Source: Mesobacillus subterraneus
Lineage (GTDB): Bacteria > Bacillota > Bacilli > Bacillales > Cytobacillaceae
Length of the DNA: 64,000 bases
Direction: 5' to 3'
NCBI RefSeq assembly: GCF_023715485.1
Contig: NZ_JAMBOF010000002.1
Span: 248,001-312,000 of the forward strand
The notes beneath the pieces were generated by a model. The model saw only the letters and a program-made list of their open reading frames with translations. It did no database searches and had not been told where the DNA came from. Within the stretch, counting starts at the first letter, position 1; each line of letters opens with the position of its first letter. Positions 17,477 through 26,470 of the stretch are shown piece after piece. Position numbers and translations under genes: made by a program.

Positions 17477-18670
17477 ATGACAGAAAAAAAGAGTGTAACA
17501 TTTCAGTCACTCATGGAAATTCTGATGGTTTCTACCCGGCTGGGTCTCACTTCATTTGGAGGACCGGTTGCCCACCTGGGATATTTCCATGAAGAATATG
17601 TCCGCCGCAGAAAGTGGATGGATGAAAAAAGCTACGCAGATCTAGTGGCATTATGCCAATTCCTCCCTGGTCCGGCAAGCAGCCAGGTCGGCATCGGTGT
17701 AGGGCTGATGCGTGGTGGCCTGTTAGGCGGCCTATTCGCCTTTCTCGGCTTTACTATTCCTTCGGTTTTAGCGCTAATTATTTTCGCCCTGATTCTTCAG
17801 GGATTTGATGTTGGAGACGCAGGCTGGATTCACGGCCTTAAAATTGTCGCCGTCGCTGTTGTCGCCCATGCTGTATTGGGAATGGCGCAAAAACTCACTC
17901 CTGACCTTCCGAGAAAATCGATCGCTCTGTTTGCGCTCGCTGCCACTTTGCTATGGCAAACGGCTTTCACTCAAGTTGGCGTCATAATCGTCGCTGCGAT
18001 TATGGGGTATATTTTATTCAAATCTCATAATGCCGAGGATGATTCAAGAATGCATTTCCCGATCTCCAAAGGTGTTGGATACGTCTCATTGGGCCTATTT
18101 TTTGGATTGCTTATTCTCCTCCCTATTTTACGTGAAGCCACTGCTTTGAACTGGATTGCGATGTTCGACAGCTTTTACAGATCAGGATCACTCGTTTTTG
18201 GCGGCGGGCATGTTGTATTGCCTTTACTTGAACGTGAATTCGTGCCAACAGGCTGGCTGAGTGAAGAAGCCTTCCTGGCCGGATACGGAGCTGCGCAGGC
18301 AGTACCGGGACCATTGTTCACATTCGCTGCCTATATTGGAGCTATCATTAACGGTTGGCAAGGCGGATTGCTGGCTACTGTTGCTATATTCCTGCCGGCA
18401 TTCCTGCTTATACTCGGTACCCTGCCATTCTGGGATGCTTTAAGACGCAACAGCAACATCAGCCGCGCTCTGATGGGTGTAAACGCTGCTGTAGTCGGAA
18501 TCCTGATCGCCGCTTTCTATCACCCAATCTGGACGAGCTCGATTTTGGCACCGATTGATTTTGTATTCGCTGCTGTCTTGTTCAGCATGCTCGTTTACTG
18601 GAAGCTTTCCCCTTGGATCGTAGTAGTGACCGGAGCTGTCGGCGGACTGCTGTTATCGGTTGTTTTTTAG
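17477..18670 (+). CDS. chrA: Chromate transporter, ChrA/CHR family (fused two-domain)
   Basis: A 397-residue membrane protein with about 11-12 helices in two homologous halves, the long CHR form. The family motif FGGPVAHLGYFHEEYVRRRKWMDE is in the first half with LCQFLPGPASSQVG, and its counterpart FGGGHVVLPLLEREFV with GYGAAQAVPGPLFTFAAYIGA is in the second. It exports chromate from the cytoplasm by proton motive force. ATG 17477 follows AGGAGGAG by eight bases; the GTG at 17471 is too close. A terminator follows. Confidence 0.93.
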   Translation: MTEKKSVTFQSLMEILMVSTRLGLTSFGGPVAHLGYFHEEYVRRRKWMDEKSYADLVALCQFLPGPASSQVGIGVGLMRGGLLGGLFAFLGFTIPSVLALIIFALILQGFDVGDAGWIHGLKIVAVAVVAHAVLGMAQKLTPDLPRKSIALFALAATLLWQTAFTQVGVIIVAAIMGYILFKSHNAEDDSRMHFPISKGVGYVSLGLFFGLLILLPILREATALNWIAMFDSFYRSGSLVFGGGHVVLPLLEREFVPTGWLSEEAFLAGYGAAQAVPGPLFTFAAYIGAIINGWQGGLLATVAIFLPAFLLILGTLPFWDALRRNSNISRALMGVNAAVVGILIAAFYHPIWTSSILAPIDFVFAAVLFSMLVYWKLSPWIVVVTGAVGGLLLSVVF

Positions 18671-18681
18671 AACTACCTATA

Positions 18682-18710
18682 AACCTTGGCTTCTGAAGCC
18701 AAGGTTTTTT
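18682..18710 (+). terminator. Terminator of chrA
   Basis: AACCTTGGCTTC-TGAAGCCAAGGTT hairpin followed by TTTTT. Its stem is the same as in the terminator near 19331-19369. Confidence 0.9.
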
Positions 18711-18765
18711 CATGTTGTGCAAAAGGATTAATCGTTGCATACTTATATTTAAAGAGGTGAAAAAC

Positions 18766-19149
18766 ATGTGTTTTTCAAGCAATGCACTCGAACTTCAGGC
18801 ATATAGCTTCACTGAAAAGATTAATAAGGGCTCTAGATATAAATTGGTGCGGATTGATTTTTTAGGCGATACAAGTGTTAAAGTTGATTCGGACACCACT
18901 CTAGCTTCTCAGCTAAAACACATATCCGATCTGCCACTGATCAAAAAGGTCCTTTTAGAAGACGCAGATGGTAAACAATATCATATTGAGCCGAACGAAT
19001 TGGGTCTCCAATTCTCTAATGGAAAATTAACCTACAAACAATATTTGCTCGCCAAAAGGAACGGCAGCAGAAACCTGTTGTTGTATACCATGGGCTTTAC
19101 AGGAATTTTCATTTTGATGGCGGGGACATTTATCGGTTATTTTCTCTAA
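18766..19149 (+). CDS. Small hypothetical protein with C-terminal membrane helix
   Basis: A 127-residue protein. Residues 1-95 are soluble and mixed (MCFSSNALELQAYSF..), and residues about 103-125 form one hydrophobic helix (LLLYTMGFTGIFILMAGTFIGYFL), a tail-anchor arrangement. GAGGTGA lies six bases before ATG 18766, which I prefer over the in-frame ATG at 18712. I do not recognise the family. It stands alone between two terminators. Confidence 0.6.
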   Translation: MCFSSNALELQAYSFTEKINKGSRYKLVRIDFLGDTSVKVDSDTTLASQLKHISDLPLIKKVLLEDADGKQYHIEPNELGLQFSNGKLTYKQYLLAKRNGSRNLLLYTMGFTGIFILMAGTFIGYFL

Positions 19150-19330
19150 AGGCTGTTTTCGCACAGATTGTTGTTTTTCGAACAAAGTTCTTATCCCGTA
19201 TATCTCTTGACGACGAGCTCTTTTCCATGAGGTTTCCAAACAGGGAATGCATTAAAAATCGTAAAAATCCAGTTGCCGATTTTTACTTCTGTCTGTGAAA
19301 GCAAAAAAGTTTACGAAAAGAACCTTTCTA

Positions 19331-19369
19331 AAAAACCTTGGCTCTGTAAAAAGCCAAGGTTTTGCTTTT
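19331..19369. terminator. Bidirectional terminator between convergent genes
   Basis: AACCTTGGCT and AGCCAAGGTT arms, with T runs on both sides (TTTTGCTTTT on plus, TTTTTT on minus). It serves the small membrane protein (+) and the MFS transporter (-), and shares its stem sequence with the chrA terminator. Confidence 0.85.
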
Positions 19370-20597
19370 ATTTTTGCACAAGGGTTTCTTTCAGGCGAAA
19401 AAATGTATTAACACCTGCAAGCAAAGGAAGAAATGCTACAAGCCCTATAGCCCAATTCACGCCAAGAACGTCCGCTATGATCCCTGCAAACAAAGCGCCG
19501 AAGGCATAGCCGCTGTCACGCCAGAACCGATAAACACCCATTGAGGAAGCCCGCCATTCCGGAGCAGCCACATCGCTGATTGCCGCCTGAAGCGTTGGGT
19601 AAACCATGGCAGTCCCCAAGCCTAGAAGGATGGCGCCAACAATCCATAACCAAAACTGGCTGGAGAACAAAATGAACCACAAGGCAGCAGCCTGTAGCCA
19701 CATCCCATAAGTGATCAGCAGCTTTCTGCCCACCTTATCACTTAATACCCCGGTAAATAGCTGGAAGAATCCCCAGGCAGCAGGGTAAACTGCTACGATC
19801 GTACCGAATTCCCCAACACTCAACCCAGCCGCGGTAAAAAATATTGGGAAAAGGCCCCACGCCATCCCATCCTTCAAATTCGTCGACAGCCCTGCAAAGC
19901 TGATGCTGGAAAGGTCTTTATCCTTCCACGTTGTCAGCGCAAAAACTTCCTTGGAGGAACGCTGATTGCCTTTATTATAAACTGCCGTATTTTTTATCTG
20001 GAGCTTTAGGTGTTCCCCTGTGTCTTTAACTATAAGGGATAAGAGAATCCCAATAAGGACAATCCCGATTCCAAGATAAAAAGGCTCTGGCCTTAGCGAA
20101 TACGATGAGGCAATATAGCCGGAGACAGCTGCCATGAGCGCGACACCAGAATAACCGGCAAATTCATTCAGACCAACCGCTGTACCTCGCTGACCCGCTT
20201 TCGATAGATCAATTTTCATGTTGACGGTCATCGACCAGGCCAAACCTTGGTTGATTCCAAGTAAAATATTTGCCACGATGATTACCCACCACTCATGAGC
20301 AAAAATGATGAGAATTGGCACTAAGAGACCGACAGACCAGCCCAGCAACAAAACTTTCTTTCGGCCCAGCTTGTCGGCAATCTGTCCAGCAAAATAGTTC
20401 ACAATCGCTTTTGAAAAACCAAAACTGATAATGAAGGACAGTGCTGCACTGGCTGACGCCAGTCCAAACTGTTCCTCCCCGAGCAAAGGAAGAACAGTCC
20501 GCTCGATTCCCACCATCGAACCTACAAAAAGATTCGTTACTACTAATAACATAAATTGCAGAATGTTCTCTTTAATGCCGAATTTAACATTTTTCAT
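19368..20597 (-). CDS. Major facilitator superfamily transporter
   Basis: A 409-residue protein with 12 predicted helices. The MFS loop motif between helices 2 and 3 is AGQIADKLGRKKVLLLGW, and its counterpart in the second half is GVLSDKVGRKLLITYGMW. The start ATG 20597 follows GAGGTGAT; the in-frame start at 20618 lacks a site. It is likely an efflux or uptake carrier driven by proton motive force; the substrate is not inferable. It is divergent from the T-box-controlled symporter. Confidence 0.88.
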   Translation of the reverse strand: MKNVKFGIKENILQFMLLVVTNLFVGSMVGIERTVLPLLGEEQFGLASASAALSFIISFGFSKAIVNYFAGQIADKLGRKKVLLLGWSVGLLVPILIIFAHEWWVIIVANILLGINQGLAWSMTVNMKIDLSKAGQRGTAVGLNEFAGYSGVALMAAVSGYIASSYSLRPEPFYLGIGIVLIGILLSLIVKDTGEHLKLQIKNTAVYNKGNQRSSKEVFALTTWKDKDLSSISFAGLSTNLKDGMAWGLFPIFFTAAGLSVGEFGTIVAVYPAAWGFFQLFTGVLSDKVGRKLLITYGMWLQAAALWFILFSSQFWLWIVGAILLGLGTAMVYPTLQAAISDVAAPEWRASSMGVYRFWRDSGYAFGALFAGIIADVLGVNWAIGLVAFLPLLAGVNTFFRLKETLVQK

Positions 20598-20674
20598 TTT
20601 ATCACCTCTGCTCAACAATACCCTTATAAGTATATCAGCAAGTTGCGAAAAAAGAATATCTTTTACTCATGCGG

Positions 20675-20703
20675 TTGACACAATCTCATTATCATAATAT
20701 AAT
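20675..20703 (+). promoter_or_regulatory. Sigma-A promoter of the T-box leader
   Basis: Perfect TTGACA (20675-20680) and TATAAT (20698-20703) with a 17-base spacer, placing transcription start near 20710, just before Stem I of the T-box. Confidence 0.9.
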
Positions 20704-20721
20704 TTCGAAAAATAGTTTAAT

Positions 20722-20969
20722 AAGTTGAAGCGTTGAAGAGAGTATATTAAGCCGGTCTCCCTGTTTGCAGAGAATCAGTGGTTGGTGAAAACTGATACAA
20801 AGATTAGGTGAATTTCGTTCTTGGAGCTTTTCCTTTTGGATTTTCAAAAAGGAACGGTTTAGGCCGTTATCTAAAACTTGAGCGGGAAGCAGCTTGCTTC
20901 CAAATAGGGTGGTACCGCGTGTTCAGCCACGTCCCTATCCAGATGATGGATAGCGGCGTGGTTTTTTAT
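20722..20969 (+). promoter_or_regulatory. T-box leader with apparent tRNA-Phe (UUC) specifier
   Basis: Stem I begins at GAAGAGAGTA and its 3' side reads GTGAATTTCGTTCTTGG. Aligned with known leaders (GAA-N-specifier-purine-TTCTT), the specifier codon is TTC at 20814-20816, Phe. The T-box core AGGGTGGTACCGCG is at 20906-20919; its variable base T pairs with a discriminator A, as in tRNA-Phe. The competing terminator hairpin is CCACGTCCCTATCC / GGATAGCGGCGTGG (20927-20961) followed by TTTTTT. Uncharged tRNA would stabilise the antiterminator and switch on the downstream symporter. The specifier assignment is by eye; ATT (Ile) one or two bases earlier is the main alternative. Confidence 0.9.
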
Positions 20970-21024
20970 TTTGCCCTGACATCAGTCATTACAGCTGAAA
21001 AATAGAGAGAAATGGGAGATTAAC

Positions 21025-22362
21025 ATGGAAAAGGAACAGTGGTCATCTAAGATTGGATTCGTATTAGCAGCTGCCGGTTCGGCAATCGGGATCGGGGCGA
21101 TTTGGAAGCTGCCGTATGTGACAGGTGTCAGCGGCGGCGGGGCATTTTTCCTGATGTTTATCTTATTTTCGCTTTTCATTGGGCTGCCTTTGCTGCTGGC
21201 CGAGTTCGTTATCGGACGCAGTACAGGCAAGGAAGCAATCCGGGCATATTTAGAGATTGCACCAAAAAGCAAGTGGTACTGGATAGGCATACTTGGTGTG
21301 GTCACCTGCTTCGTTTTGCTCAGCTTTTACAGCGTTGTCGGAGGATGGATCAGCCTCTACTTTGTAAAGGGACTGGCAGGAGGAATTATCGAGGATGGTG
21401 CTAATTATGGCGAACTATTTGGCCAGACCATCAGCAGCTCCTGGAGCGTGCTTGCTGCCCAGGCTGCATTCTTACTAATTACAATTGCAGTTGTGGCTAA
21501 AGGTGTCCAGCAGGGCATTGAAAAAGCGAGCAAAATCCTGATGCCGGCATTGTTCGTTTTATTCATTATTTTAATTGTCCGTTCATTAACATTAGAAAAT
21601 GCGCTGGAAGGGGTAAAATTCTTCCTTGAGCCTGATTTCTCAAGCATCACCTCAGAAAGTGTCCTGTTTGCCATGGGACAATCCTTTTTCTCATTAAGTG
21701 TCGGCGTTTCAGTGATGGTGACGTACAGTTCCTACCTGCCGAAAAAGGAGAGCATCGTCCAGCCCGCCCTTTCGGTAGTAGGGATGAACTTGTTTATCGC
21801 GCTTCTAGCCGGGCTTGCAATATTCCCAGCCGTCTTTTCGCTTGGCTTTGAACCTGCTGAAGGACCGGGACTATTGTTCATCGTCCTCCCTGCTGTTTTT
21901 GAAAAATTGGTCTTTGGCGAATTGTTCCTCCTGCTATTCCTTGCTTTGTTCTTATTCGCGACCTTGACTTCAGCATTCTCGATGCTTGAGATTGTCGTTG
22001 CCACTCTGGCTAAAGGCAACCCGAAAAAACGAGCTGCTTTTTCTTGGATTGCCGGCGGGCTTATTTTCCTGTTAGGCATCCCTTCTGCCCTTTCGTTCGG
22101 TACGATCGCTGAAGTAACAGTGTTTGGAAAAAGCATCTTTGATGCAGCAGACTTTCTGGTCAGCAATATACTAATGCCGCTTGGCGTGCTATTAATCTCA
22201 ATCTTCGTCCCGCTTAAAATCAAGAAAGAAGTTTTGCGCCAGGAGCTTCTGCAGCATTCAAAAGGCGGAAGCTGGCTGTTCAATCTTTGGTACAATGTCA
22301 TGCGTTTTGTCGTGCCAATCGTGATTGTCGTTGTTTTCCTGGATTCATTGGGAATATTATAA
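21025..22362 (+). CDS. Sodium-dependent amino-acid symporter (NSS/SNF family), probably phenylalanine
   Basis: A 445-residue protein with about 11-12 helices. The NSS signature in helix 1 is [24 protein letters not shown], and helix 6 carries [18 protein letters not shown], both of which line the Na+ and substrate sites in LeuT-type carriers. GGGAGAT precedes the ATG. It is the only gene behind the T-box, so expression should rise when the cognate tRNA is uncharged. With a UUC specifier the expected substrate is phenylalanine, an inference from regulation, not from the binding site. Confidence 0.9.
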   Translation: MEKEQWSSKIGFVLAAAGSAIGIGAIWKLPYVTGVSGGGAFFLMFILFSLFIGLPLLLAEFVIGRSTGKEAIRAYLEIAPKSKWYWIGILGVVTCFVLLSFYSVVGGWISLYFVKGLAGGIIEDGANYGELFGQTISSSWSVLAAQAAFLLITIAVVAKGVQQGIEKASKILMPALFVLFIILIVRSLTLENALEGVKFFLEPDFSSITSESVLFAMGQSFFSLSVGVSVMVTYSSYLPKKESIVQPALSVVGMNLFIALLAGLAIFPAVFSLGFEPAEGPGLLFIVLPAVFEKLVFGELFLLLFLALFLFATLTSAFSMLEIVVATLAKGNPKKRAAFSWIAGGLIFLLGIPSALSFGTIAEVTVFGKSIFDAADFLVSNILMPLGVLLISIFVPLKIKKEVLRQELLQHSKGGSWLFNLWYNVMRFVVPIVIVVVFLDSLGIL

Positions 22363-22401
22363 GCAGGGCATAACGAATTATAGAGAACATCTAATAAGAA
22401 G

Positions 22402-22431
22402 GAAGCTGACGTCTCGTCGGCTTCTTTTTTT
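22402..22431 (+). terminator. Terminator of the symporter gene
   Basis: GAAGCTGAC-GTCTC-GTCGGCTTC hairpin followed by seven T. Confidence 0.9.
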
Positions 22432-22551
22432 ATGAATTGTACTCAATGTTCTGCTATCTTCTCTTTCATCCATTCACACAAACTAGCAGTAGTATAATTT
22501 TACCCTTTAAAGCAAAACCTGTTGATTAGATGAATGCATCGGGGGGATTGG

Positions 22552-24063
22552 ATGTTTTTCAAGAAAAAGAAAGCAGACTCACTTAACAGCATGAATCAGG
22601 AAAATATCGAAGAGCGTGAAATGATCCCTGCTGATACAGAGGATTTTATTAACGAGATGAAGAAGCGGCTCCATAATAGTGCTGATTTAAATATCAAGGA
22701 CCGGCCGAACGGGATTACGCTTATTTTTTTAGATTCCTTAATTGATAATAAAATGCTGCATGGGGATATACTGGCATGCCTTCATGATGGAAAGGTATCA
22801 CCAGATCAAATTCTTAAAGACATCAATGTATCGAATGTTGCTAAATACCCATTCATTGTAGAAGCGGTCGATACAATGCTGAAAGGTGCTGTGCTGATCC
22901 ATACATCCGGTCATCCTTGCATCGTATCGGCATCGATTGGGACGCAGGAGCATCGTTCATTAACGCGCCCGGAAAATGAGTCACAGGTTTTGGGTCCGCA
23001 AATCGCCTTTAATGAAAGCCTGGCTACAAATATCTCCCTGATAAGAAGGTATCTCACCAATCCAAACGTATGCAATGAAAGCTTTTCGCTGGGAAAACAA
23101 ACGAATTCGGGTGTCTCAATCCTTTATATGAAAGGGATTGCGGATGAAGAGATGGTAGACAGACTTCGGGAAAGGATTAAAAATATCAAAGTCGACAGTG
23201 TCCTTGACAGCTCTACCCTTGTACAACTAATTGAAGACAATTCATATGCAATTTTTCCACAGATGCTGATGACAGAGCGCCCTGACCGAGCCTGTTCGTG
23301 GCTTCTCAATGGCAAGATGATTGTCCTCGTGGATGGCAGTGTGCAGGTGATAGGCTGTCCACAGACATTTATCGAATTTTTCCAAAGCATGGAGGATGAG
23401 AGTGTAAGGTGGCAAATCGCTACCTTCCTAAGGCTGATGCGCATTTTTTCCATGATTGTTTCGATCTTTTTTACGGCGATATATGTAGCTGCCCTCACCT
23501 TCCATTATGAAATCATCCCGCAGACACTGCTCGTCCCTTTGGGAGAATCCAGATCGAGGGTACCGTTTCCTCCCATTATCGAGGCTTTGCTTCTCGAGGC
23601 GATGATTGAACTCCTGCGGGAGGCTGGAGCACGGCTGCCGACAAAGGTTGGCCAGACGATGGGTATCGTTGGCGGTATTGTTGTCGGGACTGCTGCTGTT
23701 GAGGCCGGATTTACGAGCAATATCCTGATTATCATCATTGCTGTCAGCGCCCTGGCCTCATTTACAACACCTAACTATATGATGGGGAATGTCATCAGAG
23801 TACTGCGCTTCCCATTGATCATACTAGCCGGCTTGTGGGGATTTTATGGTCTGATGATTGGGTTTTGCTTCCTGCTGATTCATCTAATCAGGCAGACAAG
23901 CCTGGGAACGCCTTTTCTGGCTCCATTTTATCCGCCGCGCTTTGCAGACTGGCGGGATAGTATCATTCGCCTGCCCATCGGCTTCACAAATCTCAGACCT
24001 CTTCAGGCGAGGCCAAAGGATCGGTTCAAATACCGAATTCGCAAATCCAACAAGAAAGAATAA
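22552..24063 (+). CDS. Spore germinant receptor subunit A (GerA family)
   Basis: A 503-residue GerXA protein. A soluble N-terminal domain (about 1-280, with RERIKNIKVDSVLDSSTLVQLIED) precedes several membrane helices and the PFPPIIEALLLEAMIELLREAG motif typical of the family. The start ATG 22552 lies after a GGGGGGATTGG site; an in-frame ATG at 22534 sits before it. It is the first of three genes in the usual A-B-C order. The complex sits in the spore inner membrane and triggers germination on binding nutrients. The germinant is unknown. Confidence 0.95.
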   Translation: MFFKKKKADSLNSMNQENIEEREMIPADTEDFINEMKKRLHNSADLNIKDRPNGITLIFLDSLIDNKMLHGDILACLHDGKVSPDQILKDINVSNVAKYPFIVEAVDTMLKGAVLIHTSGHPCIVSASIGTQEHRSLTRPENESQVLGPQIAFNESLATNISLIRRYLTNPNVCNESFSLGKQTNSGVSILYMKGIADEEMVDRLRERIKNIKVDSVLDSSTLVQLIEDNSYAIFPQMLMTERPDRACSWLLNGKMIVLVDGSVQVIGCPQTFIEFFQSMEDESVRWQIATFLRLMRIFSMIVSIFFTAIYVAALTFHYEIIPQTLLVPLGESRSRVPFPPIIEALLLEAMIELLREAGARLPTKVGQTMGIVGGIVVGTAAVEAGFTSNILIIIIAVSALASFTTPNYMMGNVIRVLRFPLIILAGLWGFYGLMIGFCFLLIHLIRQTSLGTPFLAPFYPPRFADWRDSIIRLPIGFTNLRPLQARPKDRFKYRIRKSNKKE

Positions 24064-24079
24064 AGTTGTGGTGTTCTAA

Positions 24080-25207
24080 ATGAAGGTGCTTATCGAGCCA
24101 AAACCTCAAAATATGGTCAATACTTTCCTGCTCATCTTCGTTGTGCACTCTATGCAGCTGGGAGTTGGGATTCAAGGTTTCCAAAGAATTATTTACCTTG
24201 AAGCCAAGCATGATGCCTGGATCTCAGTCATCCTTAGCGGAGTGGCTTCTGCCATCGTTGGCTTTGTCATGGTTAAAACATTGGCCGCCTACGCATGCTC
24301 TGACCTTTATGGCATTCAGTATGATGTATTCGGGAAATGGCTCGGCAACTTAATGAATATATTATATGTCCTCTACAGTCTTGGCGGCTTCCATGTCATC
24401 GTCCGCAATTATATCGAAGTCATCCAGGCATGGGTGTTTCCTGAACTCCCTAACTGGCTGCTGTCTTTTACGTTAGTTTTTCTTGTGTTTTATGGCTTGA
24501 ATGGAGGGCTGCGGACAATTGTCGGTGTCAGCTTCTTTAGTGTGATCTTGTCATTATGGCTGATCCTCCTGCTTGCTTACCCCTTCCAATTCACGAATTG
24601 GGATTATTTATTTCCCATTTTAGAATCGAGCGTCACGGAAATTTTAAAAGGGGCTAAACAAATGACCTTCACGATTATCGGCTTTGAAATCATCTTTGTC
24701 ATTTATCCTTTTTTAAAGGAAAAGGACAGGGTTCACAAGCATATGCAATATGGATTATTATTCACGACTATTCTATATCTTGGGCTGATGGTGGTGTCTC
24801 TTGCTTATTTTAGCGGCGGCCAGCTGGAAAGAACGATTTGGGGTACATTGTCACTCTTTAAGATCGTCCGCTTTCCTTTCATCGAAAGGTTTGAATACGT
24901 AGCCATTACCTTCTGGGTTCTGTTAATCCTGCCAAATCTCATGTTTTACCTTTGGTCGGCTTCCCGTGGAATAGCAAGGATTGTCGGTAAAAAAGAGAAA
25001 AAGATCAACTGGCTTTTATTGGCGTTCCTTTACCTAAGCCTCCTTTATCCTTTGAATCGGATGGAGATTAATATGATGAATGACTATTTTGCCAAAGGAG
25101 CCTTTTATATTGTATTTTGCTATCCTTTTCTCCTTTTTGCAGCTGTGTTGATCAAGAAGAAATTTTTCCGGAAAAAAGGTGGGGCCAATGTGGAAAATAG
25201 TAATTAA
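24080..25207 (+). CDS. Spore germinant receptor subunit B (GerB, APC-type permease fold)
   Basis: A 375-residue protein with about ten helices, in the spore germination (GerB) branch of the amino-acid/polyamine/organocation superfamily. The N-terminus (PQNMVNTFLLIFVVHSMQLGVGIQGFQR) matches the family, including a broken first helix around a Gly-rich stretch. In GerA-type receptors the B subunit holds the germinant-binding site. It starts 16 bases after gerA stops and its end overlaps gerC. Confidence 0.93.
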   Translation: MKVLIEPKPQNMVNTFLLIFVVHSMQLGVGIQGFQRIIYLEAKHDAWISVILSGVASAIVGFVMVKTLAAYACSDLYGIQYDVFGKWLGNLMNILYVLYSLGGFHVIVRNYIEVIQAWVFPELPNWLLSFTLVFLVFYGLNGGLRTIVGVSFFSVILSLWLILLLAYPFQFTNWDYLFPILESSVTEILKGAKQMTFTIIGFEIIFVIYPFLKEKDRVHKHMQYGLLFTTILYLGLMVVSLAYFSGGQLERTIWGTLSLFKIVRFPFIERFEYVAITFWVLLILPNLMFYLWSASRGIARIVGKKEKKINWLLLAFLYLSLLYPLNRMEINMMNDYFAKGAFYIVFCYPFLLFAAVLIKKKFFRKKGGANVENSN

Positions 25208-26312
25208 GCTAATAGCTATCATACTTGTTGTCCTGCTATCTGCCTGCGCTGATCCTAAAACACTTGAACGGATGGGATTAGTCACGACGGTTGGTTATGA
25301 TGTTACAGAAGATGGGGAGGTATTAGCAACGATGGTGCTGCTCCATATCGACCCGGAAGCGCCACAGAATTCTGCTATCCTGACGGCAAAAGCCTCTACC
25401 AGCAAAGGGGCCAGGATCAAGGCAGATTTAAAAAGCCCTAAAAAATTGCAGTCAGGGCAGCTTCGGGTAGCACTTTTAAGTGAAGAAGTCGTGAAACTGG
25501 GCCTCATTAACCTTGCGGACACCCTGGCTCGCGATCCTTCTATCAGCGACCTTACTTATCTTGCAGTCGTAGAAGGAAGCGCCAATAGTTTGATTAATCA
25601 GAAAAACACTCACTTCACAGATATCAGTCAGCTTATTTATAAGGAACTGGATCAGAATATTAAGGGGGAAACAATTCCTTCCTCTACTTTGCAGGAAACA
25701 ATGCACGATTACTATGCAGATGGGATTGATCCCGTCCTGCCTACTATAAAGGGTGGGAATGGCGAAATTAAAATCACAGGTATGGCCCTTATGAATACCG
25801 ATAGAATGGTTGGCAAGATCAACTCGACAGAAGCCTTTTTTTTAAAATTAATCAATGACCGCTACGAGGCTGGATCCGTGGAGTTAATTATCAGTAAAGA
25901 TGGATTTACTATTGTAAACCAGGCTCAATCACCCAGAGAATTAGCAGTAGTGATCGATACTATCAATAGCAAAAGTGATATCAAGCTAAAGAGTAAGGAA
26001 AACTTAGAATTCACACTTAAAATAAAACTGAAAACCAGGCTTTTGGAAATCAACCAAACCCTGGATATCAAGAATCCCAACAACTTAAAGCTGCTTGAAG
26101 AGAAGCTTGCCGAAAAAATAAAAACTGACGTTGAAGCATTAATAGCAAAAGCCCAGGAAGCCGGGTCCGATCCATTCGGATTTGGGGAAGTCTACCGAAA
26201 AAGCGTCCGAAAATCGAATCTGACGACAGAAAAATGGCATAAGATGTACCCGGAAAGCAAGGTGAACGTTGATATTGACTTTGAAATATTGAGGACCGGG
26301 GTTGTGGAATAA
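25188..26312 (+). CDS. Spore germinant receptor subunit C lipoprotein (GerC family)
   Basis: A 374-residue lipoprotein with lipobox LLSAC near residue 18 followed by the Ger(x)C family start ADPKTLERMGLVTTVGYDV. C subunits sit on the outer face of the spore inner membrane and are lipidated. I choose ATG 25188, preceded by GGTGGGG; a GTG at 25179 lies inside that site. It overlaps the gerB end by 20 bases, which supports translational coupling. It shares a bidirectional terminator with minJ. Confidence 0.93.
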   Translation: MWKIVIKLIAIILVVLLSACADPKTLERMGLVTTVGYDVTEDGEVLATMVLLHIDPEAPQNSAILTAKASTSKGARIKADLKSPKKLQSGQLRVALLSEEVVKLGLINLADTLARDPSISDLTYLAVVEGSANSLINQKNTHFTDISQLIYKELDQNIKGETIPSSTLQETMHDYYADGIDPVLPTIKGGNGEIKITGMALMNTDRMVGKINSTEAFFLKLINDRYEAGSVELIISKDGFTIVNQAQSPRELAVVIDTINSKSDIKLKSKENLEFTLKIKLKTRLLEINQTLDIKNPNNLKLLEEKLAEKIKTDVEALIAKAQEAGSDPFGFGEVYRKSVRKSNLTTEKWHKMYPESKVNVDIDFEILRTGVVE

Positions 26313-26351
26313 GATTGTGTTAAAATCCCATGCATGACGTGCACGTGTCTA

Positions 26352-26396
26352 AATAAAACGGCGGGTGGCTTATATTGTGCCACCCGCCGTACTTAT
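26352..26396. terminator. Bidirectional terminator between gerC and minJ
   Basis: Perfect 11-bp stem CGGCGGGTGGC / GCCACCCGCCG with a 9-base loop (26359-26389). The minus strand continues TTTTATTTAG. Confidence 0.9.
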
Positions 26397-26470
26397 TTAG
26401 ATTTAAGGATGTGTTAAACCAGACTGCTGATTCCATAATCAACAATGACATATTACACAGCCAAATTTCA

